A DNA stretch of 64,000 nt from an uncultured Bacteroides sp. (lineage in GTDB: Bacteria; Bacteroidota; Bacteroidia; Bacteroidales; Bacteroidaceae). The stretch is from NCBI GenBank assembly GCA_900544675.1, contig UQVZ01000001.1, forward strand, positions 90,859 through 154,858, read 5' to 3'. The position numbers and the translations under genes were made by a program. Below the pieces are notes generated by a model that was given only the letters and a program-made list of their open reading frames with translations, had not been told where the DNA came from and made no database searches. Positions 54,643 to 63,927 of the stretch are shown piece after piece; the stretch's first letter is position 1, and each line of letters begins with the position of its first letter.

Positions 54643-55494
54643 TTAATGTTTGTGGACAAAGGTACGAATTATTTCGTTTACCTTCATCGGTACGGGCGCG
54701 AAAAAGTGATTCAACGGGCCATGTCCTTCGCCGATGTGTACGTCTTTGCCCGAAAGAATGCCCTGGTAGACATAGGCTTTGGCTTTGCGTACGGCTTCTT
54801 CCAGCGATTCGCCTAACGCCAGGTAAGTGGCGATGGCAGACGAGAGGGTACATCCGGTGCCGTGTGTGTTCCGGCTTTCTACTTTTTTCGAGCTGAAACG
54901 GTAAGGCTGCGGATGCCCTTGGATGCAGAGCACGTCGCACATGTCTTCGTCTTGCAGGTGTCCGCCTTTTATCAGTACGGCTTTGCTTCCGAAGCGAAGC
55001 AGTTCTTTGGCAGCTTGTTCCATTTCGTTGATAGTCGTAATGTGTTTTCCGGTCAGCGCCTCTGCTTCGTGCAGGTTGGGCGTAATCAGGGTGGCGAGCG
55101 GCATCAGGAGTGAAGTTAGTGCCATGATGGCATCGTCTTCCATCAGCTTACATCCGCTGGTCGATATCATGACCGGATCGAGTACTATATAATAAGGTGT
55201 ATATCGGCGCAGGCATCCGGCAATGGCTTTGATAATTTCCGCATCATTTATCATGCCGATTTTTACAGCGCTGGGGCGTATGTCGGTCATCACCGCTTCG
55301 ATTTGTCCCTTTACGTAAGCGGGTGGTATGGGATGGATGCCTGTTACGCCACAGGTGTTTTGTACCGTGATGGCGGTGATGGCACTTGCCGCATAGGCTC
55401 CTAATGCCGATATGGTTTTTATGTCTGCCTGGATGCCGGCACCTCCGCTACAGTCTGATCCGGCAATGGTGAGTATGCATGGATATTGTTTCAT
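54643..55494 (-). CDS. thiD: Hydroxymethylpyrimidine/phosphomethylpyrimidine kinase
   Basis: Phosphorylates HMP and HMP-P in thiamine synthesis. The 283-residue protein has ILTIAGSDCSGGAGIQADIKT, the anion-hole motif HGTGCTLSSAIATYLALG and ALITPNLHEAEAL-like segments. A minus-strand TACCTTTG at 55524-55531 is a likely -7 element. No TPP riboswitch is seen upstream. Confidence 0.94.
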   Translation of the reverse strand: MKQYPCILTIAGSDCSGGAGIQADIKTISALGAYAASAITAITVQNTCGVTGIHPIPPAYVKGQIEAVMTDIRPSAVKIGMINDAEIIKAIAGCLRRYTPYYIVLDPVMISTSGCKLMEDDAIMALTSLLMPLATLITPNLHEAEALTGKHITTINEMEQAAKELLRFGSKAVLIKGGHLQDEDMCDVLCIQGHPQPYRFSSKKVESRNTHGTGCTLSSAIATYLALGESLEEAVRKAKAYVYQGILSGKDVHIGEGHGPLNHFFAPVPMKVNEIIRTFVHKH

Positions 55495-55844
55495 ATCTTT
55501 TTAGTTGATTTGTTGGTGATTCGCAAAGGTAGGAATTTCCCAGAAACTTTACTCTTTTAACTGGATGAAATGCGGGTGCTTGTTAGAAAATAGAATTTCT
55601 TCACCTTTGTGTTTCTGCGTTTTATGCAATTGCTTTTAGTCCTTTTGATACGATGAAGACACCTTTCAGGCAAGCTGTCTGCCTTTTCGTTGATGGTACG
55701 ATAAATACTTGTTTTTATATCGTAGAATGTATGAAAACTATTTCGTTGAGAAATAATGTTTTATAACATAATAAATAATTGCTTGTTTCGAGTACAACGT
55801 ATGTAAAAACTATCTATATTTGCAGTGTTCAAAGAAAAACACTT
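55495..55844. other. Intergenic region between thiD and the xylose regulator
   Basis: Holds the thiD -7 box, a TTTGTGTTTCTGCGTTTTATG fragment (repeat family C), and two similar direct words, GTATGAAAACTAT (55729) and GTATGTAAAAACTAT (55799), about 70 bases apart, that could be regulator sites. TATATTTG at 55815-55822 is a plausible -7 element for the regulator gene. Confidence 0.45.
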
Positions 55845-56582
55845 ATGGAAAAGCTAACCGGAGATAATCAGATAATAGATGTACACGTATCAGTCGATTG
55901 CGTGGTTATCGGTTTTGACGGAGAGCAGTTTCGGGTGCTTTTGGTGAGACAGATTGGGAAACAGGCAGAAGGTGAATATAATGATTTGAAACTGCCTGGA
56001 AGCCTGATTTATGCTGATGAAGATTTGGACGATGCGGCAAAGCGGGTGCTGACGGAGCTGACGGGGTTGAAAAATATCCGGATGAGCCAGTTTAAGGCTT
56101 ACGGTTCAAAAGACCGTACTGCAGACCCGCGGGATGTGTTGTGGCTGGAACATTTCCATCGGATAACCCAAAACAAAGTAGGACGGATTGTGACCATTGC
56201 TTATTTGTCGTTATTGAAAATCGACCGGAGGAGCAAGAACCTTTCTTCTACCTACGATGCTTGTTGGATGCCGGTATCGGAAGTGGAGGAGCTGGCATTT
56301 GACCATTTGCGGATTTTTAAGGATGCATTGGTTTTTATCCGCCATTATGTAGAAAGTGTACCGTCGGTCATGTTCGACCTGTTGCCTCGTAAATTTACGG
56401 CAGCTCAGCTTCGGACGCTTTATCAGCTGGTTTATGGTAAAGAGTTTGATGTACGCAACTTCCATAAGAAAATAGCACTGATGCCTTATGTGGTGCCGTT
56501 GGAAGAAAAAGAAAAAGGCGTAGCCCACCGGGCGGCACGCTATTATCGGTTTGATAGGAAAATATATAACAAGTATAAATAA
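55845..56582 (+). CDS. Nudix-domain transcriptional regulator (xylose operon, XylR/AraR-like)
   Basis: A 245-residue protein with an N-terminal Nudix domain (residues 10-140) and a C-terminal winged-helix (TAAQLRTLYQLVYGKEFDVRNFHKKI). In the Nudix box the sequence GSLIYADEDLDDAAKRVLTE lacks the catalytic REUxEE pattern, so it is probably a ligand-binding, non-enzymatic domain, as in NrtR-type sugar regulators of Bacteroides. It sits 18 bases before xylB, so it likely controls the xyl operon and responds to a pentose metabolite. Start ATG at 55845 matches the conserved EKLTGDNQIIDVHVSVDCV block. Confidence 0.88.
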   Translation: MEKLTGDNQIIDVHVSVDCVVIGFDGEQFRVLLVRQIGKQAEGEYNDLKLPGSLIYADEDLDDAAKRVLTELTGLKNIRMSQFKAYGSKDRTADPRDVLWLEHFHRITQNKVGRIVTIAYLSLLKIDRRSKNLSSTYDACWMPVSEVEELAFDHLRIFKDALVFIRHYVESVPSVMFDLLPRKFTAAQLRTLYQLVYGKEFDVRNFHKKIALMPYVVPLEEKEKGVAHRAARYYRFDRKIYNKYK

Positions 56583-56600
56583 TAAAAATATTACAGTACT

Positions 56601-58088
56601 ATGTATTTGTTAGGGTATGATATAGGTAGTTCTTCGGTGAAAGCCAGTTTGGTAAATGCCGAGACAGGAAAGTGTGTAGCTTCAGCTTTCTATCCCAAGA
56701 CTGAAGCCGAGATTATAGCCGTTCATCCGGGTTGGGCTGAACAGAAGCCGGAAATGTGGTGGGCTAACTTGAAGTTGGCTACAGCTGCTATCATGCATGA
56801 GAGTGGTGTAAGGAAAGATGACATTGCCGCTATCGGAATCTCTTATCAGATGCATGGTCTGGTATGCGTAGACAAGCAGCAGCGGGTGCTTCGTCCTGCC
56901 ATTATCTGGTGTGATTCTCGTGCCGTCCCATACGGTGAAAAGGCTTTCCAGACATTGGGCGAAGAAAAATGTCTGTCTCATCTGCTTAACTCTCCGGGTA
57001 ATTTTACAGCTTCTAAATTGGCATGGGTAAAAGAAAACGAGCCTGAAGTATTCAGCCAGATTTATAAGATTATGCTTCCGGGCGACTACATCGCTATGAA
57101 ACTGACAGGAGAAATCTGCACAACGGTTTCCGGTCTTTCAGAAGGTATGTTCTGGGATTTCCAGACCAATGACGTCGCTCAGTTCTTGCTGGACTATTAT
57201 GGTATCGACCGTTCGTTGATAGCCGATATTCGTCCTACTTTCTCTGAACAGGGAAGAGTGACAGCCATCGCTGCTGCCGAACTGGGATTGAAAGAAGGTA
57301 CACCGGTGACTTACCGTGCGGGTGACCAGCCTAACAATGCGCTCTCGCTGAATGTGTTCAATCCGGGTGAAATCGCTTCTACTGCCGGTACATCGGGCGT
57401 GGTATATGGTGTGAACGGTGCTGTCAATTACGACCCGAAATCACGTGTCAATACCTTTGCTCATGTCAATCACACGGCAGAACAGACTCGTTTGGGCGTA
57501 TTGCTCTGCATCAACGGTACAGGTATCCTGAACTCATGGGTGAAACGTACGGTAGCGCCTGAGGGTGTTTCGTACGCTGAGATGAACGATTTGGCAGCTC
57601 AGGCTCCTATTGGTTCAGGCGGTATCAGCATTCTTCCATTCGGAAACGGTGCGGAGCGTATGCTTCAGAATCAGGAGACAGGTTGTTCCATCCATGGCGT
57701 CAACTTTAACCTGCATACCCGTAACCACATCATCCGTGCCGCGCAAGAAGGCATTGTCTTCTCGTTCAAGTATGGCATCGATATTATGAAAGGTATGGGT
57801 ATGGATGTGCAGAAGATTCATGCCGGACACGCCAACATGTTCCTTAGTCCGATATTCCGCGATACCTTGGCAGGTGTGACCGGTGCTGTTATCGAACTGT
57901 ATGATACCGATGGCTCGGTAGGCGCAGCAAAAGGCGCAGGTATGGGTGCCGGTATCTATAAGGATAACAATGAGGCGTTTGCCACTTTGGATAAACTGGC
58001 AGTTATCGAACCGGATGTAGCCCATCAGGCAGCTTATGAAGAAGCATACCAACGCTGGGTAGCTTGTCTGGAAAAAATCGTAAAATAA
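56601..58088 (+). CDS. xylB: Xylulokinase
   Basis: Phosphorylates D-xylulose. The 495-residue FGGY-family kinase begins MYLLGYDIGSSSVKASLVNA (ATP site), has GISYQMHGLVCVDKQQRVLR, WCDSRA and SEGMFWDF, and the adenosine motif GTSGVVYGVNG. It follows the Nudix regulator by 18 bases and precedes xylA by 41. Confidence 0.95.
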   Translation: MYLLGYDIGSSSVKASLVNAETGKCVASAFYPKTEAEIIAVHPGWAEQKPEMWWANLKLATAAIMHESGVRKDDIAAIGISYQMHGLVCVDKQQRVLRPAIIWCDSRAVPYGEKAFQTLGEEKCLSHLLNSPGNFTASKLAWVKENEPEVFSQIYKIMLPGDYIAMKLTGEICTTVSGLSEGMFWDFQTNDVAQFLLDYYGIDRSLIADIRPTFSEQGRVTAIAAAELGLKEGTPVTYRAGDQPNNALSLNVFNPGEIASTAGTSGVVYGVNGAVNYDPKSRVNTFAHVNHTAEQTRLGVLLCINGTGILNSWVKRTVAPEGVSYAEMNDLAAQAPIGSGGISILPFGNGAERMLQNQETGCSIHGVNFNLHTRNHIIRAAQEGIVFSFKYGIDIMKGMGMDVQKIHAGHANMFLSPIFRDTLAGVTGAVIELYDTDGSVGAAKGAGMGAGIYKDNNEAFATLDKLAVIEPDVAHQAAYEEAYQRWVACLEKIVK

Positions 58089-58129
58089 ATAGTAAACTAA
58101 TAATTCATTAACTTTTAAACAAAAAAACT

Positions 58130-59446
58130 ATGGCAACAAAAGAGTATTTTCCTGGAATCGGTAAAATCAAATTCGAAGGTGTAGAAAGCAAGAACCCGTT
58201 GGCTTTCCGTTATTATGACCCTGAAAGAGTGGTAATGGGAAAGAAAATGAAAGACTGGTTGAAATTCTCTATGGCATGGTGGCACACACTTTGCGCTGAA
58301 GGTGGTGACCAGTTCGGCGGTGGTACAAAGAAATTCCCTTGGAAAGGAAATCCAGATAAAGTACAGGCTGCTAAAGATAAAGCTGATGCCGGATTTGAAA
58401 TCATGCAGAAAATCGGCATCGAATATTATTGCTTCCATGATGTAGACCTTTGCGATGAGGCTGATACCATCGAAGAATATGAAGCAAACTTGAAAGAAGT
58501 AGTTGCTTACCTGAAGAAAAAACAAGAAGAAACAGGCATCAAGTTGTTGTGGGGTACAGCCAACGTATTTGGTCATGCACGTTATATGAACGGTGCGGCT
58601 ACCAATCCGGATTTCGACGTTGTAGCCCGTGCAGCTGTTCAAATCAAGAATGCTATCGACGCTACTATCGAACTGGGTGGTACCAACTATGTATTCTGGG
58701 GCGGACGTGAAGGTTACATGTCATTGCTGAACACTGACCAGAAACGTGAAAAGGAACATCTGGCACAGATGTTGACTATTGCCCGTGACTATGCACGTGC
58801 TAAAGGATTTACCGGTACTTTCCTGGTAGAACCGAAACCGATGGAACCGACCAAACATCAGTATGATGTAGATACGGAAACTGTAATCGGCTTCTTGAAA
58901 GCTCATAATCTGGACAAAGACTTCAAGGTAAACATCGAAGTGAACCACGCTACTTTGGCTGGCCATACATTCGAACACGAATTGTGTGTAGCTGTTGATA
59001 ACGGCATGTTGGGTTCTATCGACGCTAACCGCGGTGATTATCAGAACGGCTGGGATACTGACCAGTTCCCGATTGACAATTACGAACTGACTCAGGCTAT
59101 GATGCAGATTATCCGTAACGGTGGTTTGGGCAATGGCGGTACAAACTTCGACGCTAAGACTCGTCGTAACTCTACCGACCTGGAAGATATCTTTATCGCT
59201 CATATTGCCGGTATGGATGTGATGGCACGTGCTTTGCTGAGTGCAGCCAAACTGTTGGAAGAATCTCCGTATAAGAAGATGTTGGCAGACCGCTACGCTT
59301 CATTCGATGCTGGTAAAGGCAAGGAATTCGAAGAAGGCAAGCTGACTTTGGAAGACGTTGTAGCATACGCTAAGACAGTGGGCGAACCGAAACAAACCAG
59401 CGGTAAGCAAGAACTGTACGAAGCTATTGTGAATATGTACTGCTAA
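58130..59446 (+). CDS. xylA: Xylose isomerase
   Basis: Converts D-xylose to D-xylulose using two metal ions. The 438-residue protein has [49 protein letters not shown] and [20 protein letters not shown], all of the class II xylose isomerase type. Its codon use resembles a well-expressed gene. It precedes the transporter gene xylE, from which repeat family D separates it. Confidence 0.97.
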   Translation: MATKEYFPGIGKIKFEGVESKNPLAFRYYDPERVVMGKKMKDWLKFSMAWWHTLCAEGGDQFGGGTKKFPWKGNPDKVQAAKDKADAGFEIMQKIGIEYYCFHDVDLCDEADTIEEYEANLKEVVAYLKKKQEETGIKLLWGTANVFGHARYMNGAATNPDFDVVARAAVQIKNAIDATIELGGTNYVFWGGREGYMSLLNTDQKREKEHLAQMLTIARDYARAKGFTGTFLVEPKPMEPTKHQYDVDTETVIGFLKAHNLDKDFKVNIEVNHATLAGHTFEHELCVAVDNGMLGSIDANRGDYQNGWDTDQFPIDNYELTQAMMQIIRNGGLGNGGTNFDAKTRRNSTDLEDIFIAHIAGMDVMARALLSAAKLLEESPYKKMLADRYASFDAGKGKEFEEGKLTLEDVVAYAKTVGEPKQTSGKQELYEAIVNMYC

Positions 59447-59448
59447 TT

Positions 59449-59592
59449 GAATGAAGAATGAAGAATTAAGAATGAAGAATTATTCCCTAATCTAAAAAAA
59501 TTCTTCATTCTTAATTTTTCATTCTTCATTTTTTTGTTCTTCATTCTTCATTTTTTTGTTCTTCATTTTTAATTCTTAATTCTTTATCTTAC
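59449..59592. repeat. Family D inverted element (GAAGAATTAAGAATGAAGAAT), copy 1
   Basis: GAAGAATGAAGAATTAAGAA then TATTCCCTAATCTAAAAAAAT as a loop, then ATTCTTCATTCTTAAT and further AT-rich TTCTTCATT units. The arms can form a long hairpin. The same core, in the opposite orientation, is at 62421-62503. Confidence 0.8.
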
Positions 59593-59593
59593 T

Positions 59594-61066
59594 ATGGATT
59601 ACTCAGAGAAAGGAAGTAAGACTTATCTTTTCACCATTGTGCTTGTAGCCGTATTGGGAGGGCTTCTTTTCGGATATGATACAGCCGTTATATCGGGAGC
59701 GGAAAAAGGGTTGCAAGCATTTTTTTTGGGAGCAGAAGATTTTGTCTACACAGATGCTTGGCATGGTTTCACCTGTGCCAGCGCACTTATAGGCTGTATT
59801 ATCGGTAGTGCCGTTTCGGGCTATTTGGCTTCGAACTGGGGGCGTAAGAAATCGTTGATTTTTGCCGGTATCATGTTCTTTATTTCTGCATTAGGCTCGA
59901 TGGTGCCTGAATTCTTGTTTTTCGAACACGGAGTGCCCACTTTTTCCTTGCTTATCGCTTTCAATATTTATCGTGTCATCGGCGGTGTAGGTGTAGGACT
60001 TGCTTCTGCCATCTGCCCGATGTATATAGCCGAAGTGGCTCCGTCGAATATCCGTGGTACGCTGGTGTCGTGGAATCAGTTTGCGATTATCTTCGGTCAG
60101 TTGGTGGTATATATGGTCAACTTTTTTATTTTGGGCGACCATACCAATCCGATTATCGAATCAATCGGGCAAGGTGTCAATGCGGTAGCTCCGGGAAGCG
60201 ACCCGTGGACTATTACTACCGGATGGCGTTACATGTTCGGTAGCGAAGCTGTTCCTGCCGGTCTGTTTGCTTTGCTGATTTGTTTTGTTCCCGAAACTCC
60301 GCGTTATCTGGTTATGGCAGGACAGGATAGCAAGGCACTTGCTGTGCTTTGCAAAATCAACGGAAAGACTGAAGGCAGCAATATCTTGAATGAAATCAAG
60401 AATACCATAACTGAAAAGACAGAAAAGGTATTTACTTACGGTGTTCTGGTCATTTTTGTGGGTATCATGCTCAGTGTGTTCCAGCAGGCTGTAGGTATCA
60501 ATGCGGTGCTTTATTATGCTCCGCGTATATTTGATGATATGGGTATGGCAAATCCGATGATGCAGACTATCATCATGGGTGTAGTCAATATCCTGTTTAC
60601 ATTGATTGCTATTTTTACAGTAGAGAAATGGGGACGTAAGCCTTTGCTTATTACCGGGTCAATCGGGATGGCGATAGGTGCTTTGGGCGTAGCTTTTACG
60701 TTTGGTCGTGCCGGACTCGAACTGGTCACCATGCTCAGCATCATGGTTTACAGTGCTTCGTTTATGATGTCGTGGGGACCTATTTGCTGGGTATTGATTT
60801 CCGAAATATTCCCCAATACCATCCGTGGTACAGCCGTTGCCATAGCTGTTGCTTTCCAATGGATATTCAACTGGATTGTCAGTGCTTCGTTTGTACCGAT
60901 GTTTAATATGCAGACCAGTGGTGACCCCGATTTCGGTCATTGGTTCACGTATGGCTTGTATGGAGTGATTTGTATACTTGCCGCATTGTTTGTATGGCGG
61001 TTGGTTCCGGAAACTAAAGGGAAGACATTGGAAGATATGAGTAACCTTTGGAAAAGGAGAGCATAA
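59594..61066 (+). CDS. xylE: Xylose:H+ symporter (MFS sugar transporter)
   Basis: Twelve-helix MFS protein of 490 residues. Signature motifs: the first helix FGYDTAVISGA, RVIGGVGVGLASAICPMYIAE, the W-rich GRKP-like loop KWGRKPLLITG and the C-terminal VPETKGKTLEDM. This matches the xylose symporter of the operon. It lies 147 bases after xylA, with repeat family D between them, so part of its expression may be separately controlled. Confidence 0.93.
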   Translation: MDYSEKGSKTYLFTIVLVAVLGGLLFGYDTAVISGAEKGLQAFFLGAEDFVYTDAWHGFTCASALIGCIIGSAVSGYLASNWGRKKSLIFAGIMFFISALGSMVPEFLFFEHGVPTFSLLIAFNIYRVIGGVGVGLASAICPMYIAEVAPSNIRGTLVSWNQFAIIFGQLVVYMVNFFILGDHTNPIIESIGQGVNAVAPGSDPWTITTGWRYMFGSEAVPAGLFALLICFVPETPRYLVMAGQDSKALAVLCKINGKTEGSNILNEIKNTITEKTEKVFTYGVLVIFVGIMLSVFQQAVGINAVLYYAPRIFDDMGMANPMMQTIIMGVVNILFTLIAIFTVEKWGRKPLLITGSIGMAIGALGVAFTFGRAGLELVTMLSIMVYSASFMMSWGPICWVLISEIFPNTIRGTAVAIAVAFQWIFNWIVSASFVPMFNMQTSGDPDFGHWFTYGLYGVICILAALFVWRLVPETKGKTLEDMSNLWKRRA

Positions 61067-61099
61067 AAGACCGACTCTGAAACGGGTCAGTTTATCGGG

Positions 61100-61147
61100 C
61101 AGGAGAATAGAGCCTTTTCGGGGCATATTCTCCTGTTCTTGTTTATT
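61100..61147 (+). terminator. xyl operon terminator
   Basis: CAGGAGAATA (61100-61109) pairs with TATTCTCCTG (61126-61135), followed by TTCTTGTTTATT. Confidence 0.75.
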
Positions 61148-61293
61148 GGGCATTCTTTTGTTGGCTTGTTTTGTGATAAGCGATAATTTACTTTGACATT
61201 TACGAATGTAAGTTTTTGCAAGAGGGAAACTTAATAAATTATGTTTGATAGCATTTTACTGCATTCGGACTGGATAAAATAATGTTTAATATG

Positions 61294-61323
61294 GTTGGGT
61301 TGTAATAAAAATGCATATATTTG
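61294..61323 (+). promoter_or_regulatory. Promoter of the mannose-1-phosphate guanylyltransferase gene
   Basis: GTTG (61294-61297), 18 bases, TATATTTG (61316-61323); ATG 28 bases downstream. Confidence 0.5.
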
Positions 61324-61350
61324 TATGCAAGATTAAATACTAACTTGAAT

Positions 61351-62415
61351 ATGAATCCGAATAATAATCATGTTGTTATCATGGCAGGAGGAGTAGGCAG
61401 TCGGTTTTGGCCGATGAGCACTACTGAATTTCCTAAGCAATTTATTGATGTATTGGGTTGTGGTAAAACGTTGCTTCAGCTTACGGTCGACCGTTTCCGT
61501 AATGTATGCTTGCCAGGAAATATGTGGATTGTCACTTCGGCTGCTTATGCCGATTTGGTAAAAGAGCAGTTGCCTGATATTGGTTCTGACCAAATCTTGT
61601 TGGAGCCTTGTCGCCGGAGTACAGCTCCTTGTATCGCTTATGTAAGTTGGAAAATCAAGGCGAAGAATCCGAAGGCAAACATTGTCGTTACTCCGAGTGA
61701 CCATATCGTAATGGATATGCGCGAATTTGAACGGGTGATTAATTCGGCTTTAAAGTTTACGGCAGATTCGGATGCCATTGTTACGTTAGGTATGCAGGCT
61801 ACACGTCCGGAAACAGGATATGGATATATTGAAGGTGACCTTACAATGGCATGCCCTTCCAATAAGGAAATCTATCGGGTAGATGCTTTCAAGGAGAAGC
61901 CCGACCTGGAGACTGCCAAGCGCTATCTGCAACGGAAGAATTATTTTTGGAATGCCGGCATATTCATTTGGAATGTAAGCACGATAGTCAACGCGTTCCG
62001 TGTGTACCAGCCCGCTATGTCTAAGATATTCGAAGGGCTCTTGCCCGTTTACTATACCGCTCAGGAGCAAGAGAAGATAGACGAACTTTTCCCGACTTGC
62101 GAAAATATTTCCATCGACTATGCCATCATGGAGAAAGCCGAAGAGATTTATGTATTCCCGGCTTCTTTCGGCTGGAGCGATTTGGGGACTTGGGGCTCAT
62201 TGCATGACAACCTGCATAAAGATGCCCATAACAATGTATGTATCGGCGAGAATATCCATCTGCATGAAAGCCGTAATTGCATTGTGCATACGACGCAAGA
62301 AAAGAAAGTGGTGGTGCAAGGGCTCGACGGCTATATCGTGGCAGAACAGAATGACCGCCTGCTTATCTGCCGCCTGAGCGAAGAACAACGCATCAAGGAA
62401 TTTGCAGCGGAGTAG
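61351..62415 (+). CDS. manC: Mannose-1-phosphate guanylyltransferase
   Basis: Makes GDP-mannose from mannose-1-phosphate and GTP. The 354-residue nucleotidyltransferase shows VIMAGGVGSRFWPMSTTEFPKQF, GMQATRPETGYGYIE, DAFKEKP and FWNAGIFIW, all typical. The short form lacks the phosphomannose isomerase domain of bifunctional ManC. ATG at 61351 preferred. GDP-mannose feeds capsule or glycan synthesis. Confidence 0.92.
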   Translation: MNPNNNHVVIMAGGVGSRFWPMSTTEFPKQFIDVLGCGKTLLQLTVDRFRNVCLPGNMWIVTSAAYADLVKEQLPDIGSDQILLEPCRRSTAPCIAYVSWKIKAKNPKANIVVTPSDHIVMDMREFERVINSALKFTADSDAIVTLGMQATRPETGYGYIEGDLTMACPSNKEIYRVDAFKEKPDLETAKRYLQRKNYFWNAGIFIWNVSTIVNAFRVYQPAMSKIFEGLLPVYYTAQEQEKIDELFPTCENISIDYAIMEKAEEIYVFPASFGWSDLGTWGSLHDNLHKDAHNNVCIGENIHLHESRNCIVHTTQEKKVVVQGLDGYIVAEQNDRLLICRLSEEQRIKEFAAE

Positions 62416-62420
62416 GAGGA

Positions 62421-62503
62421 AATGAAGAATGAAGAATTAAGAATGAAGAATATTTTGGGATTAGGGAATAATTCTTCATTCTTAATTCTTCATTCTTCAT
62501 TTA
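62421..62503. repeat. Family D inverted element, copy 2
   Basis: AATGAAGAATGAAGAATTAA, loop ATTTTGGGATTAGGGAATA (reverse complement of the copy 1 loop), ATTCTTCATTCTTAATTCTT. It lies between the convergent ends of the guanylyltransferase and tpx genes. Confidence 0.8.
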
Positions 62504-63004
62504 TTTAAGTTCTTTCAGTGCCGCTTCGTAGTTAGGTTCTTGAGTGATTTCAGGAACGAGTTCGGTATATACCACTTTACCTTCGGGATTGATGATGACT
62601 ACGGCACGTGCCAGCAATCCGCATAATACGCCATCGGTCATTAACACACCGTATTTCTCTCCAAAGTCGGAAGTATAGCGATAGTCTGACAAGGGGATGA
62701 CATTTTCGATGCCTTCGGCAGTACAGAAACGTCCTTGAGCAAAAGGCAGGTCTTTCGAGATGGCCAATACGACCGTATTTCCCATCTGAGCTGCCAGTTG
62801 GTTGAACTTACGTACAGAAGCGGCGCATACACCGGTATCCATGCTGGGGAAGATGTTGAGCAAGGCATATTTTCCTTTGACGTCTGCCAAGGTGAAGTTG
62901 CTTAAATCTCCTTTGACCAATGAAAACTCGGGAGCTTGTGCTCCTACTTGCACAAATTCGCCTGCCAGTGTGACAGGGCTTCCTTGAAATGCTGTTTTTG
63001 CCAT
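62501..63004 (-). CDS. tpx: Thiol peroxidase
   Basis: Peroxiredoxin that reduces hydroperoxides. The 167-residue protein has the peroxidatic cysteine in [15 protein letters not shown] and the resolving cysteine in [19 protein letters not shown], with an N-terminal [17 protein letters not shown] as in atypical 2-Cys Tpx. A single-gene unit, probably oxidative-stress responsive. Confidence 0.95.
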   Translation of the reverse strand: MAKTAFQGSPVTLAGEFVQVGAQAPEFSLVKGDLSNFTLADVKGKYALLNIFPSMDTGVCAASVRKFNQLAAQMGNTVVLAISKDLPFAQGRFCTAEGIENVIPLSDYRYTSDFGEKYGVLMTDGVLCGLLARAVVIINPEGKVVYTELVPEITQEPNYEAALKELK

Positions 63005-63140
63005 AATCGTTTTTGTTTATCAATTAAATTTCTAATTTACAAAGTGAAGGCAGGTAAAGAGTTGCCCTCTGCCGTCAGTTTGTTTTCTCGTTGCTGTAAA
63101 GATAACAAAAAAGTTTGGATTATTGTTTACCTCAGACCGG

Positions 63141-63614
63141 TTATTCATCTTCTGTTTTGCATTCGTGAAAATGCATTTCGTGTTCGGCTTTCTCTTTCGT
63201 GAAGGCGAAGTAAGTGCACACGGCTTGTGTGCATATTTCGCCGGCTTCGTTTGTCAGTGTGGCGTCGATGATGACAATGTTCCGCCGTTGCTCACGGATA
63301 GAGGCGCGCAGGGTGAGCAGTCGGTCGGTTGTGTGTACCGGTTTCAGGTAGCGGGTTTCCATCTTCGAGGTGACTCCTGCCGTTTGCAGCTTGCGCATGA
63401 CTACCCAGCCGCATACCTCATCGAGCAATACCGCCTGAATGCCTCCATGCAGTGTGTTCAGCCATCCTTGGTATTTACCGTCCGGTTTCCAATAGCTCAC
63501 TATATCGTCTCCGTCTTCGTAAAATTCCATTTTCAGTCCCGAAGGATTCTGCGGGGCACAGCCGAAACAGTTGTATCCTTCTACATCTTTCCAGGGGTTG
63601 ACGATTTTCTTCAT
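63141..63614 (-). CDS. PaaI-type hotdog thioesterase
   Basis: A 157-residue hotdog-fold protein with NCFGCAPQNPSGLKMEFYED and TLHGGIQAVLLDEVCGWVV, the latter holding the catalytic HGG-type site. It probably hydrolyses acyl-CoA esters of unknown type. ATG at 63614 is chosen; 13 residues of a longer frame upstream are not conserved. It follows the Dabb gene with a 13-base gap. Confidence 0.85.
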   Translation of the reverse strand: MKKIVNPWKDVEGYNCFGCAPQNPSGLKMEFYEDGDDIVSYWKPDGKYQGWLNTLHGGIQAVLLDEVCGWVVMRKLQTAGVTSKMETRYLKPVHTTDRLLTLRASIREQRRNIVIIDATLTNEAGEICTQAVCTYFAFTKEKAEHEMHFHECKTEDE

Positions 63615-63627
63615 ACGTGCATATTGT

Positions 63628-63927
63628 TTAACATTCGTAGTCGGTGCAGGCACGGTCTTGCTTGTAGTCTTTCAGCAAGCCCGACGCGGCCAGATGGTCG
63701 GGATGTACCGAATAGGCCTTTACGTCTTCCAAGGTGTCAAATTCACTCTCCAAACACATGTCCCATTTCTCTTCAGGGTTCATGTTCAGTCCCACATAGA
63801 TGTGGCGGATGGTCGGTATGCGGGCAGGCAACGCTTCGATTGCCGATTTGAAGCGGTTCATAACGTCTGCTTTTTCTGCTTGTGTCAGTTCTTCTTTCAG
63901 TTTGAATAAAACGATGTGTTTAACCAT
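63628..63927 (-). CDS. Dabb-family (stress-responsive alpha/beta barrel) protein
   Basis: A 99-residue protein, MVKHIVLFKLKEELTQAEKA, with PTIRHIYVGLNMNPEEKWDMCLESEFDTLEDV and the YSVHPDHLAA segment, all characteristic of small dimeric ferredoxin-like Dabb proteins. The role is unknown. Together with the thioesterase it forms a two-gene unit; the promoter lies near or beyond the window end. Confidence 0.85.
   Translation of the reverse strand: MVKHIVLFKLKEELTQAEKADVMNRFKSAIEALPARIPTIRHIYVGLNMNPEEKWDMCLESEFDTLEDVKAYSVHPDHLAASGLLKDYKQDRACTDYEC

Noticed and set aside
55495..55600. TPP riboswitch upstream of thiD
   Set aside because: The thi-box CTGAGA core and associated pairing were not found.
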